From positions 62,001 through 126,000 of the forward strand of contig QQUN01000005.1 of assembly GCA_008501585.1 (NCBI GenBank): a stretch of 64,000 nucleotides of DNA, given 5' to 3'. This DNA is from Pseudomonadota bacterium (lineage in GTDB: Bacteria > Pseudomonadota > Gammaproteobacteria > Burkholderiales > Rhodocyclaceae). Positions within the stretch are counted from its first letter, which is position 1. Each line of letters starts with the position of its first letter. Positions 52,121-63,434 of the stretch are shown here, piece after piece. Both the position numbers and the translations under genes were made by a program. The notes below the pieces were generated by a model. That model made no database searches and had not been told where the DNA came from. It worked only from the letters and a program-made list of their open reading frames with translations.

Positions 52121-53482
52121 ATGAGCAGAAAGTATTTCGGTACCGATGGCGTGCGTGGCCGGGTCGGCGATGCCCCGATCACCCCGGATTTCGTGATGCG
52201 CCTGGGCTACGCCGCCGGCGTGACGCTGGTGATGCGTGAGCAGCTGCCCAAGGGCGAGCGCCCGTCCGTGCTGATCGGCAAGGACACGCGGATCTCCGGC
52301 TACATGCTCGAGGCGGCGCTCGAGGCCGGCTTCTCGGCGGCTGGTGTCGATGTGATTCTCGCCGGGCCGATGCCCACGCCGGCCGTGGCCTACCTGACCC
52401 GGGCCCTGCGCTTGCAGGCCGGCGTGGTCATTTCGGCCTCGCACAACCCGTTCTACGATAATGGCATCAAGTTCTTTTCGGCCGGCGGCGCCAAGCTGCC
52501 CGACGCGGTGGAGCTCGAGATCGAGGCCCGCCTCGATGAAGGCATGGGCTGCGTGTCGTCGGACCGCCTCGGCCGTGCGCGCCGCATTGAAGATGCCGCC
52601 GGGCGCTATATCGAGTTCTGCAAGAGCACCTTTCCGAATGAGCTGAACCTGCGCGGAATGAAGATCGCGCTCGACTGCGCCCATGGTGCGGCCTATCACA
52701 TTGCGCCCAAGGTGCTGCATGAGCTGGGCGCCGAGGTGGTGGCCGTCGGCGTGCGGCCGGATGGCTTGAACATCAACGACGGTGTCGGGGCGACGTCGCC
52801 CGAGTATCTGCGTGACGCGGTCCTGACCCATGGTGCCGATCTGGGCATCGCGCTCGACGGCGACGGCGACCGGGTGGTGATGGTCGATGCGGCCGGCGAA
52901 ATCTACGATGGCGACAAGCTGATCTACGTGATCGCGGTGGCCATGAAGCGTGCCGGCAAGCTCAACGGCGTTGTCGGGACGCTGATGAGCAACCTGGGTT
53001 TCGAGCACGCCATTGGCCGTCTGGATGTCCCGTTTGCGCGCGCCAAAGTTGGCGATCGCTATGTGCTGGAGATGATGCAGGAAAAAGGCTGGCGTCTGGG
53101 GGGCGAGAACTCGGGCCACATCCTCAGCCTGGATCACCACACCACCGGTGACGGCATCGTGTCGGCCTTGCAGGTGCTGGCCTCGCTGCGCCAGCACGGC
53201 GTGTCGCTCAAGCAGGCCTGCCAGGACCTGGAGTTCTACCCTCAGCGGCTGATCAACGTGCGGATGCCACAAGGCTTCGATTGGCGCGCCGATAGCCGGA
53301 TCGCCGGGGCCGAAAAGGCGACGGCAGCGGCGTTGGGCGAACGGGGTCGCGTCCTGCTGCGCCCCTCCGGCACCGAACCGCTGCTGCGGGTCATGGTCGA
53401 GGGGAAGGACGCAGACGAGGTCACGCGCCACGCCACGGCGCTGGCCGATACGGTGCGGGCGGCCTTCGGCGAGACGGTCTGA
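52121..53482 (+). CDS. glmM: Phosphoglucosamine mutase
   Basis: GlmM interconverts glucosamine-6- and -1-phosphate, a step toward UDP-GlcNAc for peptidoglycan and lipopolysaccharide. The 453-residue protein opens [13 protein letters not shown] and has the phosphoserine loop [14 protein letters not shown] (about residues 98-111), the Mg loop DGDGDR (about 245-250) and the C-terminal [12 protein letters not shown] phosphate-binding loop. Length is standard. Follows folP by 107 bp. Confidence 0.97.
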   Translation: MSRKYFGTDGVRGRVGDAPITPDFVMRLGYAAGVTLVMREQLPKGERPSVLIGKDTRISGYMLEAALEAGFSAAGVDVILAGPMPTPAVAYLTRALRLQAGVVISASHNPFYDNGIKFFSAGGAKLPDAVELEIEARLDEGMGCVSSDRLGRARRIEDAAGRYIEFCKSTFPNELNLRGMKIALDCAHGAAYHIAPKVLHELGAEVVAVGVRPDGLNINDGVGATSPEYLRDAVLTHGADLGIALDGDGDRVVMVDAAGEIYDGDKLIYVIAVAMKRAGKLNGVVGTLMSNLGFEHAIGRLDVPFARAKVGDRYVLEMMQEKGWRLGGENSGHILSLDHHTTGDGIVSALQVLASLRQHGVSLKQACQDLEFYPQRLINVRMPQGFDWRADSRIAGAEKATAAALGERGRVLLRPSGTEPLLRVMVEGKDADEVTRHATALADTVRAAFGETV

Positions 53483-53496
53483 CCACGCATCGGCGT

Positions 53497-53526
53497 TTGC
53501 TGAGTCGGGGGCGGGGCGGTTACAAT
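53497..53526 (+). promoter_or_regulatory. tpiA promoter
   Basis: TTGCTG (53497-53502), 18-bp spacer, TACAAT (53521-53526); 32 bp before tpiA. Confidence 0.6.
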
Positions 53527-53558
53527 CGCCGGATTTTTCCGCTCTCGCAGCAAAGCGT

Positions 53559-54308
53559 ATGAGATCAAAACTGGTTGCTGGTAACTGGAAGATGCACGGC
53601 CGCCGCGACATGGTGGCCGGGTTGCTTTCGGCCCTGACTTCCCGCTTGCCGGAGGGCGTGGAGGTGGCTGTGTGCGTGCCATCCCCCTATCTGGCGCAGG
53701 CCGCGGGGGCGCTGTCGGGGCGCGCGTTGCAGTTGGGTGCGCAAGATGTCAGCGAGTGCGACGACGGTGCCTATACTGGTGAAGTCAGTGCGGGCATGTT
53801 GCGCGAGTTCGGCTGCCGCTACGTGATCGTAGGCCATTCGGAGCGCCGCCAGCGTCATGGCGAGTCGAGCCAGCGTGTGGCCGACAAAGCGCTTGCCGCG
53901 CTGCGCTCGGATCTGGTGCCGATCGTTTGCGTGGGCGAAACGCTGGCCGAGCGCCAGGCCGGTCGTACGGAAGCGGTGGTGGCCGATCAGTTGGCGCCGG
54001 TGCTTGCGCTGGGGGCGGCCCAGGTCGAGCAGATGGTGATTGCTTATGAGCCGGTCTGGGCCATCGGAACCGGCGTGTCGGCAAGCGTCGAGGAGGCCGA
54101 GCAGGTGCATGCGGCCATCCGGGCCGCGCTGGCCGGGGTGTCGCAGGCCGCCGCCGATGGCGTGAGGATTCTGTATGGCGGCAGCGTCAAGCCGGAGACG
54201 GCCGCGGCGCTGTTTGCGGCAAAGGATATCGACGGCGGCCTGGTTGGGGGCGCGGCGCTCGATGCCGAAGCTTTTCTGGCGATCTGCAATGCCGCAGTCG
54301 CTGTTTGA
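53559..54308 (+). CDS. tpiA: Triosephosphate isomerase
   Basis: TpiA interconverts dihydroxyacetone phosphate and glyceraldehyde 3-phosphate. The 249-residue barrel has GNWKMHG with the catalytic lysine, IVGHSERR with the catalytic histidine, VIAYEPVWAIGTG with the catalytic glutamate, and the C-terminal phosphate loop LYGGSVKP and GGLVGGAALD. It precedes secG by 31 bp and the two are likely co-transcribed, the usual tpiA-secG order upstream of tRNA-Leu and nuo. Confidence 0.98.
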   Translation: MRSKLVAGNWKMHGRRDMVAGLLSALTSRLPEGVEVAVCVPSPYLAQAAGALSGRALQLGAQDVSECDDGAYTGEVSAGMLREFGCRYVIVGHSERRQRHGESSQRVADKALAALRSDLVPIVCVGETLAERQAGRTEAVVADQLAPVLALGAAQVEQMVIAYEPVWAIGTGVSASVEEAEQVHAAIRAALAGVSQAAADGVRILYGGSVKPETAAALFAAKDIDGGLVGGAALDAEAFLAICNAAVAV

Positions 54309-54339
54309 GACGCATTACTAGTTCAGGAACGAATGAATC

Positions 54340-54690
54340 ATGGGTAGTTATCTCTTTTCGATTGTGTTGACCGTGCATGTGCTGGTCGGCATCGGTGTGA
54401 TCGGTCTGGTCTTGCTGCAGCACGGCAAAGGTGCCGATGCCGGCGCGGCCTTTGGCGGCGGTTCGTCGGGGAGCCTTTTTGGTGCATCGGGGTCGGCCAA
54501 CTTCATGAGCCGCACCACCGGTGTGCTTGCCACGATTTTCTTCATCACCAGCCTGGGCTTGAGCTACCTGGCAAGCTCGGCGCGCACCGTGCCTGTCAGC
54601 GTGATGGAGCAGGCCGTGCCGGCGGCTGGCGAGGCTGCGCCGGCCTCGGACGCCAACCCGGATTCGAAGTTGAATACAGTTCCCAAATAA
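54340..54690 (+). CDS. secG: Preprotein translocase subunit SecG
   Basis: SecG is the small auxiliary subunit of the SecYEG channel. The 116-residue protein has two membrane helices (about residues 5-26 and 57-77) joined by the conserved loop [27 protein letters not shown], here broken by short stretches, and a hydrophilic, Ala/Pro-rich tail. Downstream of tpiA, upstream of a tRNA-Leu. Confidence 0.95.
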   Translation: MGSYLFSIVLTVHVLVGIGVIGLVLLQHGKGADAGAAFGGGSSGSLFGASGSANFMSRTTGVLATIFFITSLGLSYLASSARTVPVSVMEQAVPAAGEAAPASDANPDSKLNTVPK

Positions 54691-54702
54691 GGTGCAAAAA
54701 GG

Positions 54703-54731
54703 TTTGCGCAGCGCGGTAGAAGTCGTATAAT
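54703..54731 (+). promoter_or_regulatory. tRNA-Leu promoter
   Basis: TTTGCG (54703-54708), 17-bp spacer, consensus TATAAT (54726-54731), 20 bp before the tRNA. Confidence 0.75.
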
Positions 54732-54751
54732 TCGTCCCGCTGTAACGCAGT

Positions 54752-54837
54752 GCCGACGTGGTGAAATTGGTAGACACGCCATCTTGAGGGGGTGGTGACG
54801 TAAAGTCGTGTGAGTTCGAGTCTCACCGTCGGCACCA
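54752..54837 (+). tRNA. tRNA-Leu (anticodon GAG)
   Basis: An 86-nt class II tRNA with long variable arm (GTGACGTAAAGTCGT region) and encoded CCA. Acceptor GCCGACG pairs with CGTCGGC; anticodon stem CCATC/GGTGG with loop TTGAGGG gives GAG; T-loop GTTCGAGTC. Confidence 0.97.
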
Positions 54838-54847
54838 AAAACATTGG

Positions 54848-54870
54848 ACGCCCGCAGTAAGCGGGCGTTT
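54848..54870 (+). terminator. Weak terminator after tRNA-Leu
   Basis: ACGCCCGC (54848-54855), AGTAA loop, GCGGGCGT (54861-54868) then only TT before CC. The short U-tract suggests leakiness, so tRNA-Leu transcription may feed into nuo. Confidence 0.55.
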
Positions 54871-54908
54871 CCATGCGGTTCTTCCGCAAACAAAGACCGG
54901 GATCGATA

Positions 54909-55283
54909 ATGCTAGAAAACTACTTCCCCGTGCTTGTTTTCATCCTGGTCGGGCTCGCCTTTGGTGTGGCGCCGATCGTCATGGGGCGGCTTATTGCGCC
55001 GCACCGTCCCGACAGCGAAAAGCTTTCCCCTTACGAGTGTGGCTTCGAGCCCTTCGAAGATGCGCGCATGAAGTTCGATGTGCGTTATTACCTGCTCGCC
55101 ATTCTGTTCATTATTTTCGATCTTGAAATTGCATTCCTGCTGCCCTGGGCGACGATTCTCCAGGAGATTGCCGGCACGGAATCGCTGCGACTGTTTGGTT
55201 TCTTCGAGATGCTTGTGTTCCTGGGTATTCTCGTCATTGGTTATATCTGGGTGTGGAAAAAAGGCGCACTGAACTGGGAGTGA
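54909..55283 (+). CDS. nuoA: NADH-quinone oxidoreductase subunit A
   Basis: NuoA is a membrane subunit of respiratory complex I. The 124-residue protein has three hydrophobic helices (about residues 6-28, 64-86, 95-115) and the conserved loop [18 protein letters not shown] and [23 protein letters not shown] chose ATG 54909 (MLENYFP); an upstream ATG at 54873 lies in the tail of the terminator hairpin. First gene of nuoABCDEFGHIJ... Confidence 0.97.
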   Translation: MLENYFPVLVFILVGLAFGVAPIVMGRLIAPHRPDSEKLSPYECGFEPFEDARMKFDVRYYLLAILFIIFDLEIAFLLPWATILQEIAGTESLRLFGFFEMLVFLGILVIGYIWVWKKGALNWE

Positions 55284-55330
55284 TTTTCCCGCCGCTTCAC
55301 CCTTGAATCTGCCTTGCGGCAAGAGGTGAC

Positions 55331-55807
55331 ATGAGTATCGAAGGCGTATTGAAAGAAGGTTTCGTCACGACGTCACTGGACACGGTGATCAACTGGACCC
55401 GTACGGGTTCTTTGTGGCCCATGACATTTGGTCTGGCCTGTTGTGCCGTGGAAATGATTCATGCGGGGTGTTCGCGCTACGACCTCGACCGTTTCGGCGT
55501 GGTGTTTCGTCCCAGTCCGCGTCAGTCGGACGTGATGATCGTCGCTGGCACCCTGTGCAACAAGATGGCGCCGGCCCTGCGCAAGGTGTACGACCAGATG
55601 GCCGAGCCGCGCTGGGTGATCTCCATGGGGTCCTGTGCCAACGGCGGTGGTTATTACCACTATTCGTACTCGGTGGTGCGCGGCTGTGATCGCGTCGTGC
55701 CGGTCGATGTCTATGTGCCTGGCTGTCCTCCGACTGCCGAAGCGTTGATTTACGGCATCATCCAGCTGCAGCGGAAGATCCGGTCGACCAACACCATTGC
55801 GCGCTGA
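55331..55807 (+). CDS. nuoB: NADH-quinone oxidoreductase subunit B
   Basis: NuoB holds the terminal iron-sulfur cluster N2 that passes electrons to quinone. The 158-residue protein has the tandem cysteines in [11 protein letters not shown], and the further ligands in [15 protein letters not shown] and [13 protein letters not shown], in the correct spacing for a tetranuclear cluster. Second gene of the operon, 47 bp after nuoA. Confidence 0.98.
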   Translation: MSIEGVLKEGFVTTSLDTVINWTRTGSLWPMTFGLACCAVEMIHAGCSRYDLDRFGVVFRPSPRQSDVMIVAGTLCNKMAPALRKVYDQMAEPRWVISMGSCANGGGYYHYSYSVVRGCDRVVPVDVYVPGCPPTAEALIYGIIQLQRKIRSTNTIAR

Positions 55808-55822
55808 AGGGTGGGTGACGGG

Positions 55823-56428
55823 ATGACAACAAAAATTGAACGTCTTGCGGCCTTGCTGGCCGAGCATTTCGGCGAGCGCGCCAAGGCGATCGTGGTCGAT
55901 CGTGGCGAGGTGACACTGGAAGTCGCTGCCGCCGATTATCTTGCGGTGGCCATCGAGCTTCGCGACCGGGCCGAGTTCGGTTTTGATCAGTTGATCGATG
56001 TGTCCGGTCTGGATTATTCGGCCTGGGCGAACCAGTCGTGGTCGCGCGAGCGCTATGCCGCTTCCACGCATCTGCTCTCCATCGTCAATAACTGGCGTTT
56101 GCGTCTGCGCGCTTTTGCGCCGGATGACAGTTTTCCGGTGCTCGATTCGCTGTGCGATGTCTGGCCCAGTGCCAACTGGTTTGAGCGTGAAGCCTTTGAT
56201 CTGTTCGGCATCATGTTTGCCGGCCACCCCGATCTGCGCCGCATCCTGACCGACTATGGTTTTGTCGGTCACCCGTTCCGCAAGGATTTCCCGGTTTCCG
56301 GCTATGTTGAAATGCGCTACGACCCGGAGCAGGGGCGTGTGGTGTATCAGCCGGTGACCATCGAGCCTCGAGAAAATACGCCGCGTATCGTGCGGGAAGC
56401 CAATTACGGAGATGTCGGCCATGGCTGA
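55823..56428 (+). CDS. nuoC: NADH-quinone oxidoreductase subunit C
   Basis: NuoC is a peripheral-arm subunit of the quinone-reaction module. The 201-residue protein has [10 protein letters not shown] near residue 57 and the signature [29 protein letters not shown] and GHPFRKDFP, shown here in parts. It is a separate polypeptide from NuoD, unlike the fused NuoCD of E. coli. ATG 55823 was taken over GTG 55811. Overlaps nuoD by 8 bp. Confidence 0.97.
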   Translation: MTTKIERLAALLAEHFGERAKAIVVDRGEVTLEVAAADYLAVAIELRDRAEFGFDQLIDVSGLDYSAWANQSWSRERYAASTHLLSIVNNWRLRLRAFAPDDSFPVLDSLCDVWPSANWFEREAFDLFGIMFAGHPDLRRILTDYGFVGHPFRKDFPVSGYVEMRYDPEQGRVVYQPVTIEPRENTPRIVREANYGDVGHG

Positions 56429-57674
56429 AATCCGCAACTATACGATCAACTTTGGCCCACAGCACCCGGCGGCGCACGGTGTGTTGCGCCTGGTGCTGGA
56501 ATTGTCCGGCGAAGTCGTCGAGCGCGCCGATCCGCATATCGGGTTGTTGCATCGTGGCACCGAAAAACTGGCTGAAACCCGCACCTGGGTGCAGTCCGTT
56601 CCGTACATGGATCGTCTCGACTACGTGTCGATGATGTGCAACGAGCATGCCTACTGCATGGCCATCGAACGCCTGCTGGGCGTTGAGGTGCCGGAGCGGG
56701 GTCAGTACATCCGGGTGATGTTCGACGAGATTACCCGCATCCTGAATCACCTCCTGAATATCGGTACGCACGCGCTCGATATCGGCGCCATGACCATGGT
56801 GCTCTACACCTTCCGTGAGCGTGAAGATCTCATGGATGCCTACGAGGCGGTGTCCGGGGCGCGGATGCATGCGGCCTATTATCGTCCGGGCGGTGTGTAT
56901 CGTGATCTGCCGGATCAGATGCCGCAATACGAAGCCTCGAAATGGAAGAATGCCGAGGCCGTTCGCCAGTTGAATGAGAACCGTCAAGGATCGCTGCTCG
57001 ATTTTCTGGAAGACTTCACCAATCGCTTCCCGAAATATTGCGACGATTATGAAACGCTGCTCACCGATAACCGGATCTGGAAACAGCGAACCGTCGGTAT
57101 CGGCGTGGTGACGCCGGAGCAGGCCAAGGCCTGGGGCTTTACCGGCGCCATGTTGCGCGGCTCCGGGGTGGCGTGGGACTTGCGCAAGAAGCAGCCGTAC
57201 GAAGTGTACGATCGCCTCGATTTCGACATTCCGGTGGGCAAGGAGGGCGATTGCTACGACCGCTATCTGGTCCGCATGGAAGAAATGCGCCAGTCCAACC
57301 GCATCATCAAGCAGTGTATTGACTGGCTGCGGAAGAATCCGGGTCCGGTGATTACCGCCAACCACAAGGTGGCGCCGCCATCGCGCGAAGCGATGAAGTC
57401 GAACATGGAAGAGCTGATTCACCACTTCAAGCTCTTCACGGAAGGGATGCATGTGCCGGAAGGCGAAGTGTACGCGGCTGTCGAGCACCCGAAAGGCGAG
57501 TTTGGCGTCTATGCCGTGTCCGACGGCGCCAACAAGCCGTATCGCCTGAAACTGCGGGCGCCGGGTTTCGCACACTTGTCGGCGATGGACGTCATGGCGA
57601 AGGGGCACCTGATCGCCGACGTGGTCGCCATTATCGGGACGATGGACGTCGTGTTCGGTGAGATCGATCGCTGA
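56421..57674 (+). CDS. nuoD: NADH-quinone oxidoreductase subunit D
   Basis: NuoD (49-kDa subunit) forms most of the quinone-binding pocket with NuoB. The 417-residue protein begins [15 protein letters not shown], has the conserved [10 protein letters not shown] and [10 protein letters not shown]-like [12 protein letters not shown], and ends DVVFGEIDR, as in the family. ATG 56421 was chosen because GGAG sits nine nt before it, whereas ATG 56412 would abut it. Confidence 0.98.
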   Translation: MAEIRNYTINFGPQHPAAHGVLRLVLELSGEVVERADPHIGLLHRGTEKLAETRTWVQSVPYMDRLDYVSMMCNEHAYCMAIERLLGVEVPERGQYIRVMFDEITRILNHLLNIGTHALDIGAMTMVLYTFREREDLMDAYEAVSGARMHAAYYRPGGVYRDLPDQMPQYEASKWKNAEAVRQLNENRQGSLLDFLEDFTNRFPKYCDDYETLLTDNRIWKQRTVGIGVVTPEQAKAWGFTGAMLRGSGVAWDLRKKQPYEVYDRLDFDIPVGKEGDCYDRYLVRMEEMRQSNRIIKQCIDWLRKNPGPVITANHKVAPPSREAMKSNMEELIHHFKLFTEGMHVPEGEVYAAVEHPKGEFGVYAVSDGANKPYRLKLRAPGFAHLSAMDVMAKGHLIADVVAIIGTMDVVFGEIDR

Positions 57675-57714
57675 GACGGACCGAAGAACGCAAACTATCG
57701 GGTATGGGCAGAAG

Positions 57715-58187
57715 ATGCTGAGCCAGGAATCGCTGAAGTTAATCGACGTAGAGGTCGCGAAGTATCCGCCGGACCAGAAGCAGTCCGCGGTCATGGCCGC
57801 GTTGCGCATCGCGCAGCAGGAAAAGGGCTGGCTGGCCAAGGAAACCATCGATGCGGTGGCCAGCTATCTCGACATGCCGGCCATTGCTGCGTTCGAGGTG
57901 GCCAGCTTCTACAACATGTACGACCTCGAGCCGGTCGGGAAGCACAAGATCACGGTCTGCACGAACCTGCCCTGTGCCTTGTCGGGCGGCGTGCATGCTG
58001 CCGAGTACCTGAAGCAGAAGCTCGGCATCGACTTCAACGAAACCACGCCGGACGGCCAATTCACGCTCAAAGAAGGTGAGTGCATGGGGGCCTGTGGCGA
58101 CGCACCGGTGCTGCTGCACAACAACCACAAGATGTGCAGCTGGATGACCACCGAAAAAATCGATCAAATGTTGGCGGACCTGGCGAA

Positions 58188-58191
<4 letters not shown>
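57715..58191 (+). CDS. nuoE: NADH-quinone oxidoreductase subunit E
   Basis: NuoE carries the binuclear cluster N1a in the NADH-input module. The 158-residue protein has the thioredoxin-like fold with cluster ligands in CTNLPC and [10 protein letters not shown]. Its ATGA end overlaps nuoF. The ATG at 57715 is used; earlier in-frame codons overlap nuoD and are not conserved. Confidence 0.97.
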
Positions 58192-59500
<1,309 letters not shown>

Positions 59501-59507
<7 letters not shown>

Positions 59508-61843
59508 AAATCGAGATCGACGGCAAGCAGCTTCAGGTGGCTGATGGCAGCACCGTGATGGATGCCGCCAACCAGATCGGGGCGTATATCCCGCACTTCT
59601 GCTACCACAAGAAGCTGTCCATCGCCGCCAACTGCCGCATGTGCCTGGTGCAGGTTGAAAAGGCGCCCAAGCCCTTGCCCGCCTGTGCCACGCCGGTGAC
59701 CAACGGCATGAAGGTGTGGACCAAGTCCGAAGCCGCGGTGAAGGCGCAGAAAGGGGTGATGGAGTTCCTCCTCATCAACCACCCCCTCGATTGCCCGATC
59801 TGTGACCAGGGCGGCGAGTGCCAGTTGCAGGATCTGGCGGTTGGCTACGGTGAGAGCAAGTCGCGTTACCAGGAAGAAAAGCGCGTCGTGTTCAACAAGA
59901 ACCTCGGCCCGCTGGTGGCAACCGACATGACGCGCTGCATCCACTGCACGCGCTGTGTGCGCTTCACGCAGGAGATCGCCGGCCTGATGGAACTCGGCCA
60001 GGCCTTCCGTGGCGAGCACTCCGAGATCATGCCCTTCGTCGAGAAGACGGTCGATTCCGAACTGTCGGGCAACATCATCGATCTGTGCCCGGTCGGTGCG
60101 CTGACCTCCAAGCCCTTCCGTTTTGCCGCCCGCACCTGGGAGCTGGCCCGCCGCAAGTCGGTCAGCCCGCATGACTCGCTGGGCAGCAACCTGATCGTCC
60201 AGGTCAAGCATGACGTGGTCAAGCGCGTGCTGCCGCTCGAGAACGAAGCGGTCAACGAATGCTGGCTGTCCGACCGCGACCGCTTCTCCTACGAAGGCCT
60301 CAACAGCGCACAGCGCCTGACCAAGCCGATGATCCGCCAGGGCGACAGCTGGCAGGAATGCGACTGGCAGAGCGCCCTGGAGTTTGCCGCCACCCGTCTC
60401 AAGGCCGTGGTGGCAGCCGCCGGGCCGGAGAACTTCGGCGCACTGGTGGCCCCGAATGCGACGGTCGAAGAACTCTACCTGGCACAAAAGCTGGTGCGCG
60501 GACTGGGTAGCGACAATATCGACTTCCGCCTGCGCCAGACCGATTTCTCGGCCGACGGTATCGCTCAGGGCGCGCCGTGGCTGGGCATGCCGGTTGCCGG
60601 CGTCGCCGAGCTGAACCGCCTGGTGGTGGTTGGCAGCTTCTTGCGCAAGGATCATCCGCTGCTGGCCCAGCGTGTTCGCCAGGCAGCCAAGCGTGGCCTC
60701 AAGGTGGCAAGCATCCACCCGACCGCCGACGACTGGCTGCTGCCGGTGGCCGCGCGCATGCAGCCCAAGCCCTCCGAGCTGCTCGCTGCGCTGGCTGCCG
60801 TGCTCAAGGCCGTGGCCGATCGCCAGGGCAAGCCCGTCGATGCATCGCTGGCCTGCGTGCTGCCGACCGAGGTGCCGGCCGACGCCAAGGCGGTCGCCGA
60901 GCTGCTGCTCAGCGGCGAAAAGACCGCCATCTGGCTGGGCAATTTCGCGGCACAGCATCCGCAAGCGGCCAGCCTGCGCCGGGTTGCCCAGGAAATCGCG
61001 ACGCTGACCGACGCCAGCTTCGGCGTCATCGGCGAGGCGGCCAACAGCGTCGGTGGTTACCTGGCCGGTGCCGTTCCGGCTGCCGGTGGCAAGAACGCCA
61101 TGGCGATGCTGGGCGAGTCGCTCAAATCGTACGTGCTGCTCAATGTCGAACCCTCGCTCGACAGCGCTGCAGGCGATGCCGCCCGCGTCGCGGTTGCCGG
61201 TGCGGACTTCGTGGTCAGCCTGTCGGCCTTCGACAGCCCCGAACTGCGCGCCATCAGCCACGTCATGCTGCCGGTCTCGCCCTTTACCGAAACCTCCGGC
61301 ACCTTTGTCAATGCCGAAGGCCGCGCGCAGAGCTTTGTCGCCGTTGCCAAGCCGCAAGGCGATACGCGCCCGGCGTGGAAGGTGCTGCGGGTGATGGGCA
61401 ACCTGCTCTCGCTCGAGGGTTTCGACTACACCGATTCCGAAGCGGTCCGTGCCGAAGTGCTCGACACCGCCGCCGTGCCGGTGGCGGGGCTCAACAATGC
61501 ACTCGACGGCTTGAACATCGCGACGGCCGCCGTGCCGGCCGGCCTCGAGCGCGTGGCCGAGGTGCCCATCTACGCAACCGATGCCGTCGTGCGTCGCGCA
61601 CCGGCACTGCAGCGCACCCGAGATGCGGCCGCACCGGTGGCGGGCCTGTCGGCAGCGACGATGGCCTCGCTCGGCCTCAACGCCGGCGACGCCGTGGTGG
61701 CGAAAACAGGGCAGGGCAGCGCCCGACTGGTCGTGACAACCGATGACACGCTGGCCGACGGCTGTGTGCGCATTGCGTCGGCACATGAATCAACGGCGGC
61801 GCTGGGTGGCCTGTCTGCCGTGGTGAGCTTGGAGCGCGTCTGA
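59501..61843 (+). CDS. nuoG: NADH-quinone oxidoreductase subunit G
   Basis: NuoG is the large iron-sulfur subunit of the peripheral arm. In 780 residues the N-terminus holds the ligands of N1b (CYHKK, CRMC, CATP), N5 ([14 protein letters not shown]) and N4 (CIHCTRC with CPVGAL), followed by a molybdopterin-oxidoreductase-like domain. The extra N7 cluster of E. coli is absent: the CxxCxxxC region reads VSPHDSLGS and lacks cysteines. Overlaps nuoF and nuoH. Confidence 0.97.
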
Positions 61844-62892
61844 TGGAAGCCTTTCTCGAACCCATCGCATCCCTGTTCGGCTCGGCCTGGCCGCTGGTCT
61901 GGACCCTGGCCAAAATCGTCGCCATCATCGCGCCGCTGATGATTGCCGTCGCCTACCTGACGTATGCCGAGCGCAAGGTCATCGGCTACATGCAGGTGCG
62001 CGTCGGTCCGAACCGCGTCGGCCCGCTCGGCCTGCTGCAGCCGATCGCCGATGGCGTCAAGCTGCTGCTCAAGGAAGTGCTGGTGCCCTCCGCGACGAGC
62101 AAGGGGTTGTTCATCATCGGCCCGATCCTCGCCATCGCCCCGTCGCTGGCAGCCTGGGCTGTCGTGCCGTTCTGGGATGGCGGTGTGCTGGCCGACGTCG
62201 ATGCCGGCCTGCTCTTCCTGCTGGCCATCACCTCGCTGGAGGTGTACGGCGTGATCATTGCCGGCTGGGCCTCGAACTCGAAGTACCCCTTCCTCGGCAC
62301 GCTGCGCGCCGCCGCGCAGATGGTGTCCTACGAACTGGCCATGGGTTTCGCGCTGGTTTGCGTGCTGATGATCTCGGCCTCGTTGAACCTGAGCGAGATC
62401 GTGCGGGTGCAAGGGCAGGGGCAGTTTGCCGACATGGGGCTGGGCTTCCTGAGCTGGAACTGGCTGCCGCTGTTCCCGATGTTCGTTGTCTACATGATCT
62501 CGGGCATCGCTGAGTGCAACCGCGCGCCGTTCGACGTGGTGGAAGGCGAATCGGAAATTGTTGCCGGTCACATGGTCGAGTATTCGGGCATGACCTTCGC
62601 GCTGTTCTTCCTGGCCGAGTACGCCAACATGTGGCTGGTCAGCATCCTGACCGCCATCCTGTTCCTCGGCGGCTGGCTCTCCCCGGTGGGTTTCCTGCCG
62701 GACGGCTTCCACTGGCTGGCGATCAAGACCTCGATGGTCGTGCTGGTGTTCCTCTGGGCACGGGCGACATTCCCCCGTTTCCGTTATGACCACATCATGC
62801 GTCTGGGCTGGAAGGTGTTCCTGCCAGTGACGCTGTTCTGGGTCCTCGTTGTCGCAGTGTGGATCATGTCCCCGCTGTCGATCTGGAACTGA
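61843..62892 (+). CDS. nuoH: NADH-quinone oxidoreductase subunit H
   Basis: NuoH links the quinone pocket to the proton-pumping arm. The 349-residue protein has about eight membrane helices, and the conserved [20 protein letters not shown] and the acidic loop [19 protein letters not shown], each broken here. Starts at the final base of nuoG's stop. Confidence 0.98.
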   Translation: MEAFLEPIASLFGSAWPLVWTLAKIVAIIAPLMIAVAYLTYAERKVIGYMQVRVGPNRVGPLGLLQPIADGVKLLLKEVLVPSATSKGLFIIGPILAIAPSLAAWAVVPFWDGGVLADVDAGLLFLLAITSLEVYGVIIAGWASNSKYPFLGTLRAAAQMVSYELAMGFALVCVLMISASLNLSEIVRVQGQGQFADMGLGFLSWNWLPLFPMFVVYMISGIAECNRAPFDVVEGESEIVAGHMVEYSGMTFALFFLAEYANMWLVSILTAILFLGGWLSPVGFLPDGFHWLAIKTSMVVLVFLWARATFPRFRYDHIMRLGWKVFLPVTLFWVLVVAVWIMSPLSIWN

Positions 62893-62902
62893 GAGGCGAA
62901 CG

Positions 62903-63388
62903 ATGGGTGCAAGAGATTATTTCGGTAGCCTTCTTCTGAAGGAACTGCTCAAGGGGATGGCCCTGACCGGGCGCCATTTCTTTGCGCGCAAGATCACGGT
63001 GCAGTTCCCGGAAGAAAAAACACCGCAGAGCCCGCGCTTCCGTGGCCTGCATGCGCTGCGCCGCTATCCGAACGGCGAGGAGCGCTGCATTGCCTGCAAG
63101 CTGTGCGAGGCGGTCTGCCCGGCGATGGCGATCACCATCGAGTCGGACCAGCGCGACGACGGTTCGCGGCGGACCACCCGCTACGACATCGACCTGACCA
63201 AGTGCATCTTCTGCGGTTTCTGCGAAGAAGCCTGTCCGGTCGACGCCATCGTCGAGACGCGGATCTTCGAATACCACGGCGAGCAGCGCGGCGACCTGTA
63301 CTACACCAAGCAGATGCTGCTGGCGGTTGGCGACCGTAACGAAGCCCAGATTGCCAAGGATCGTGAGACCGAGGCGAAGTACCGGTAA
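62903..63388 (+). CDS. nuoI: NADH-quinone oxidoreductase subunit I
   Basis: NuoI carries clusters N6a and N6b. The 161-residue ferredoxin-type protein has [12 protein letters not shown] and [16 protein letters not shown], the two tetranuclear cluster motifs. ATG 62903 was chosen with GAGAGGCG a few nt upstream; an upstream in-frame ATG falls inside nuoH. The gap to nuoH is 10 bp. Confidence 0.98.
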   Translation: MGARDYFGSLLLKELLKGMALTGRHFFARKITVQFPEEKTPQSPRFRGLHALRRYPNGEERCIACKLCEAVCPAMAITIESDQRDDGSRRTTRYDIDLTKCIFCGFCEEACPVDAIVETRIFEYHGEQRGDLYYTKQMLLAVGDRNEAQIAKDRETEAKYR

Positions 63389-63434
63389 AAGCGCGTAACG
63401 CGAGGCCAGGGATGGCCTCCGGAGAACACCGAGC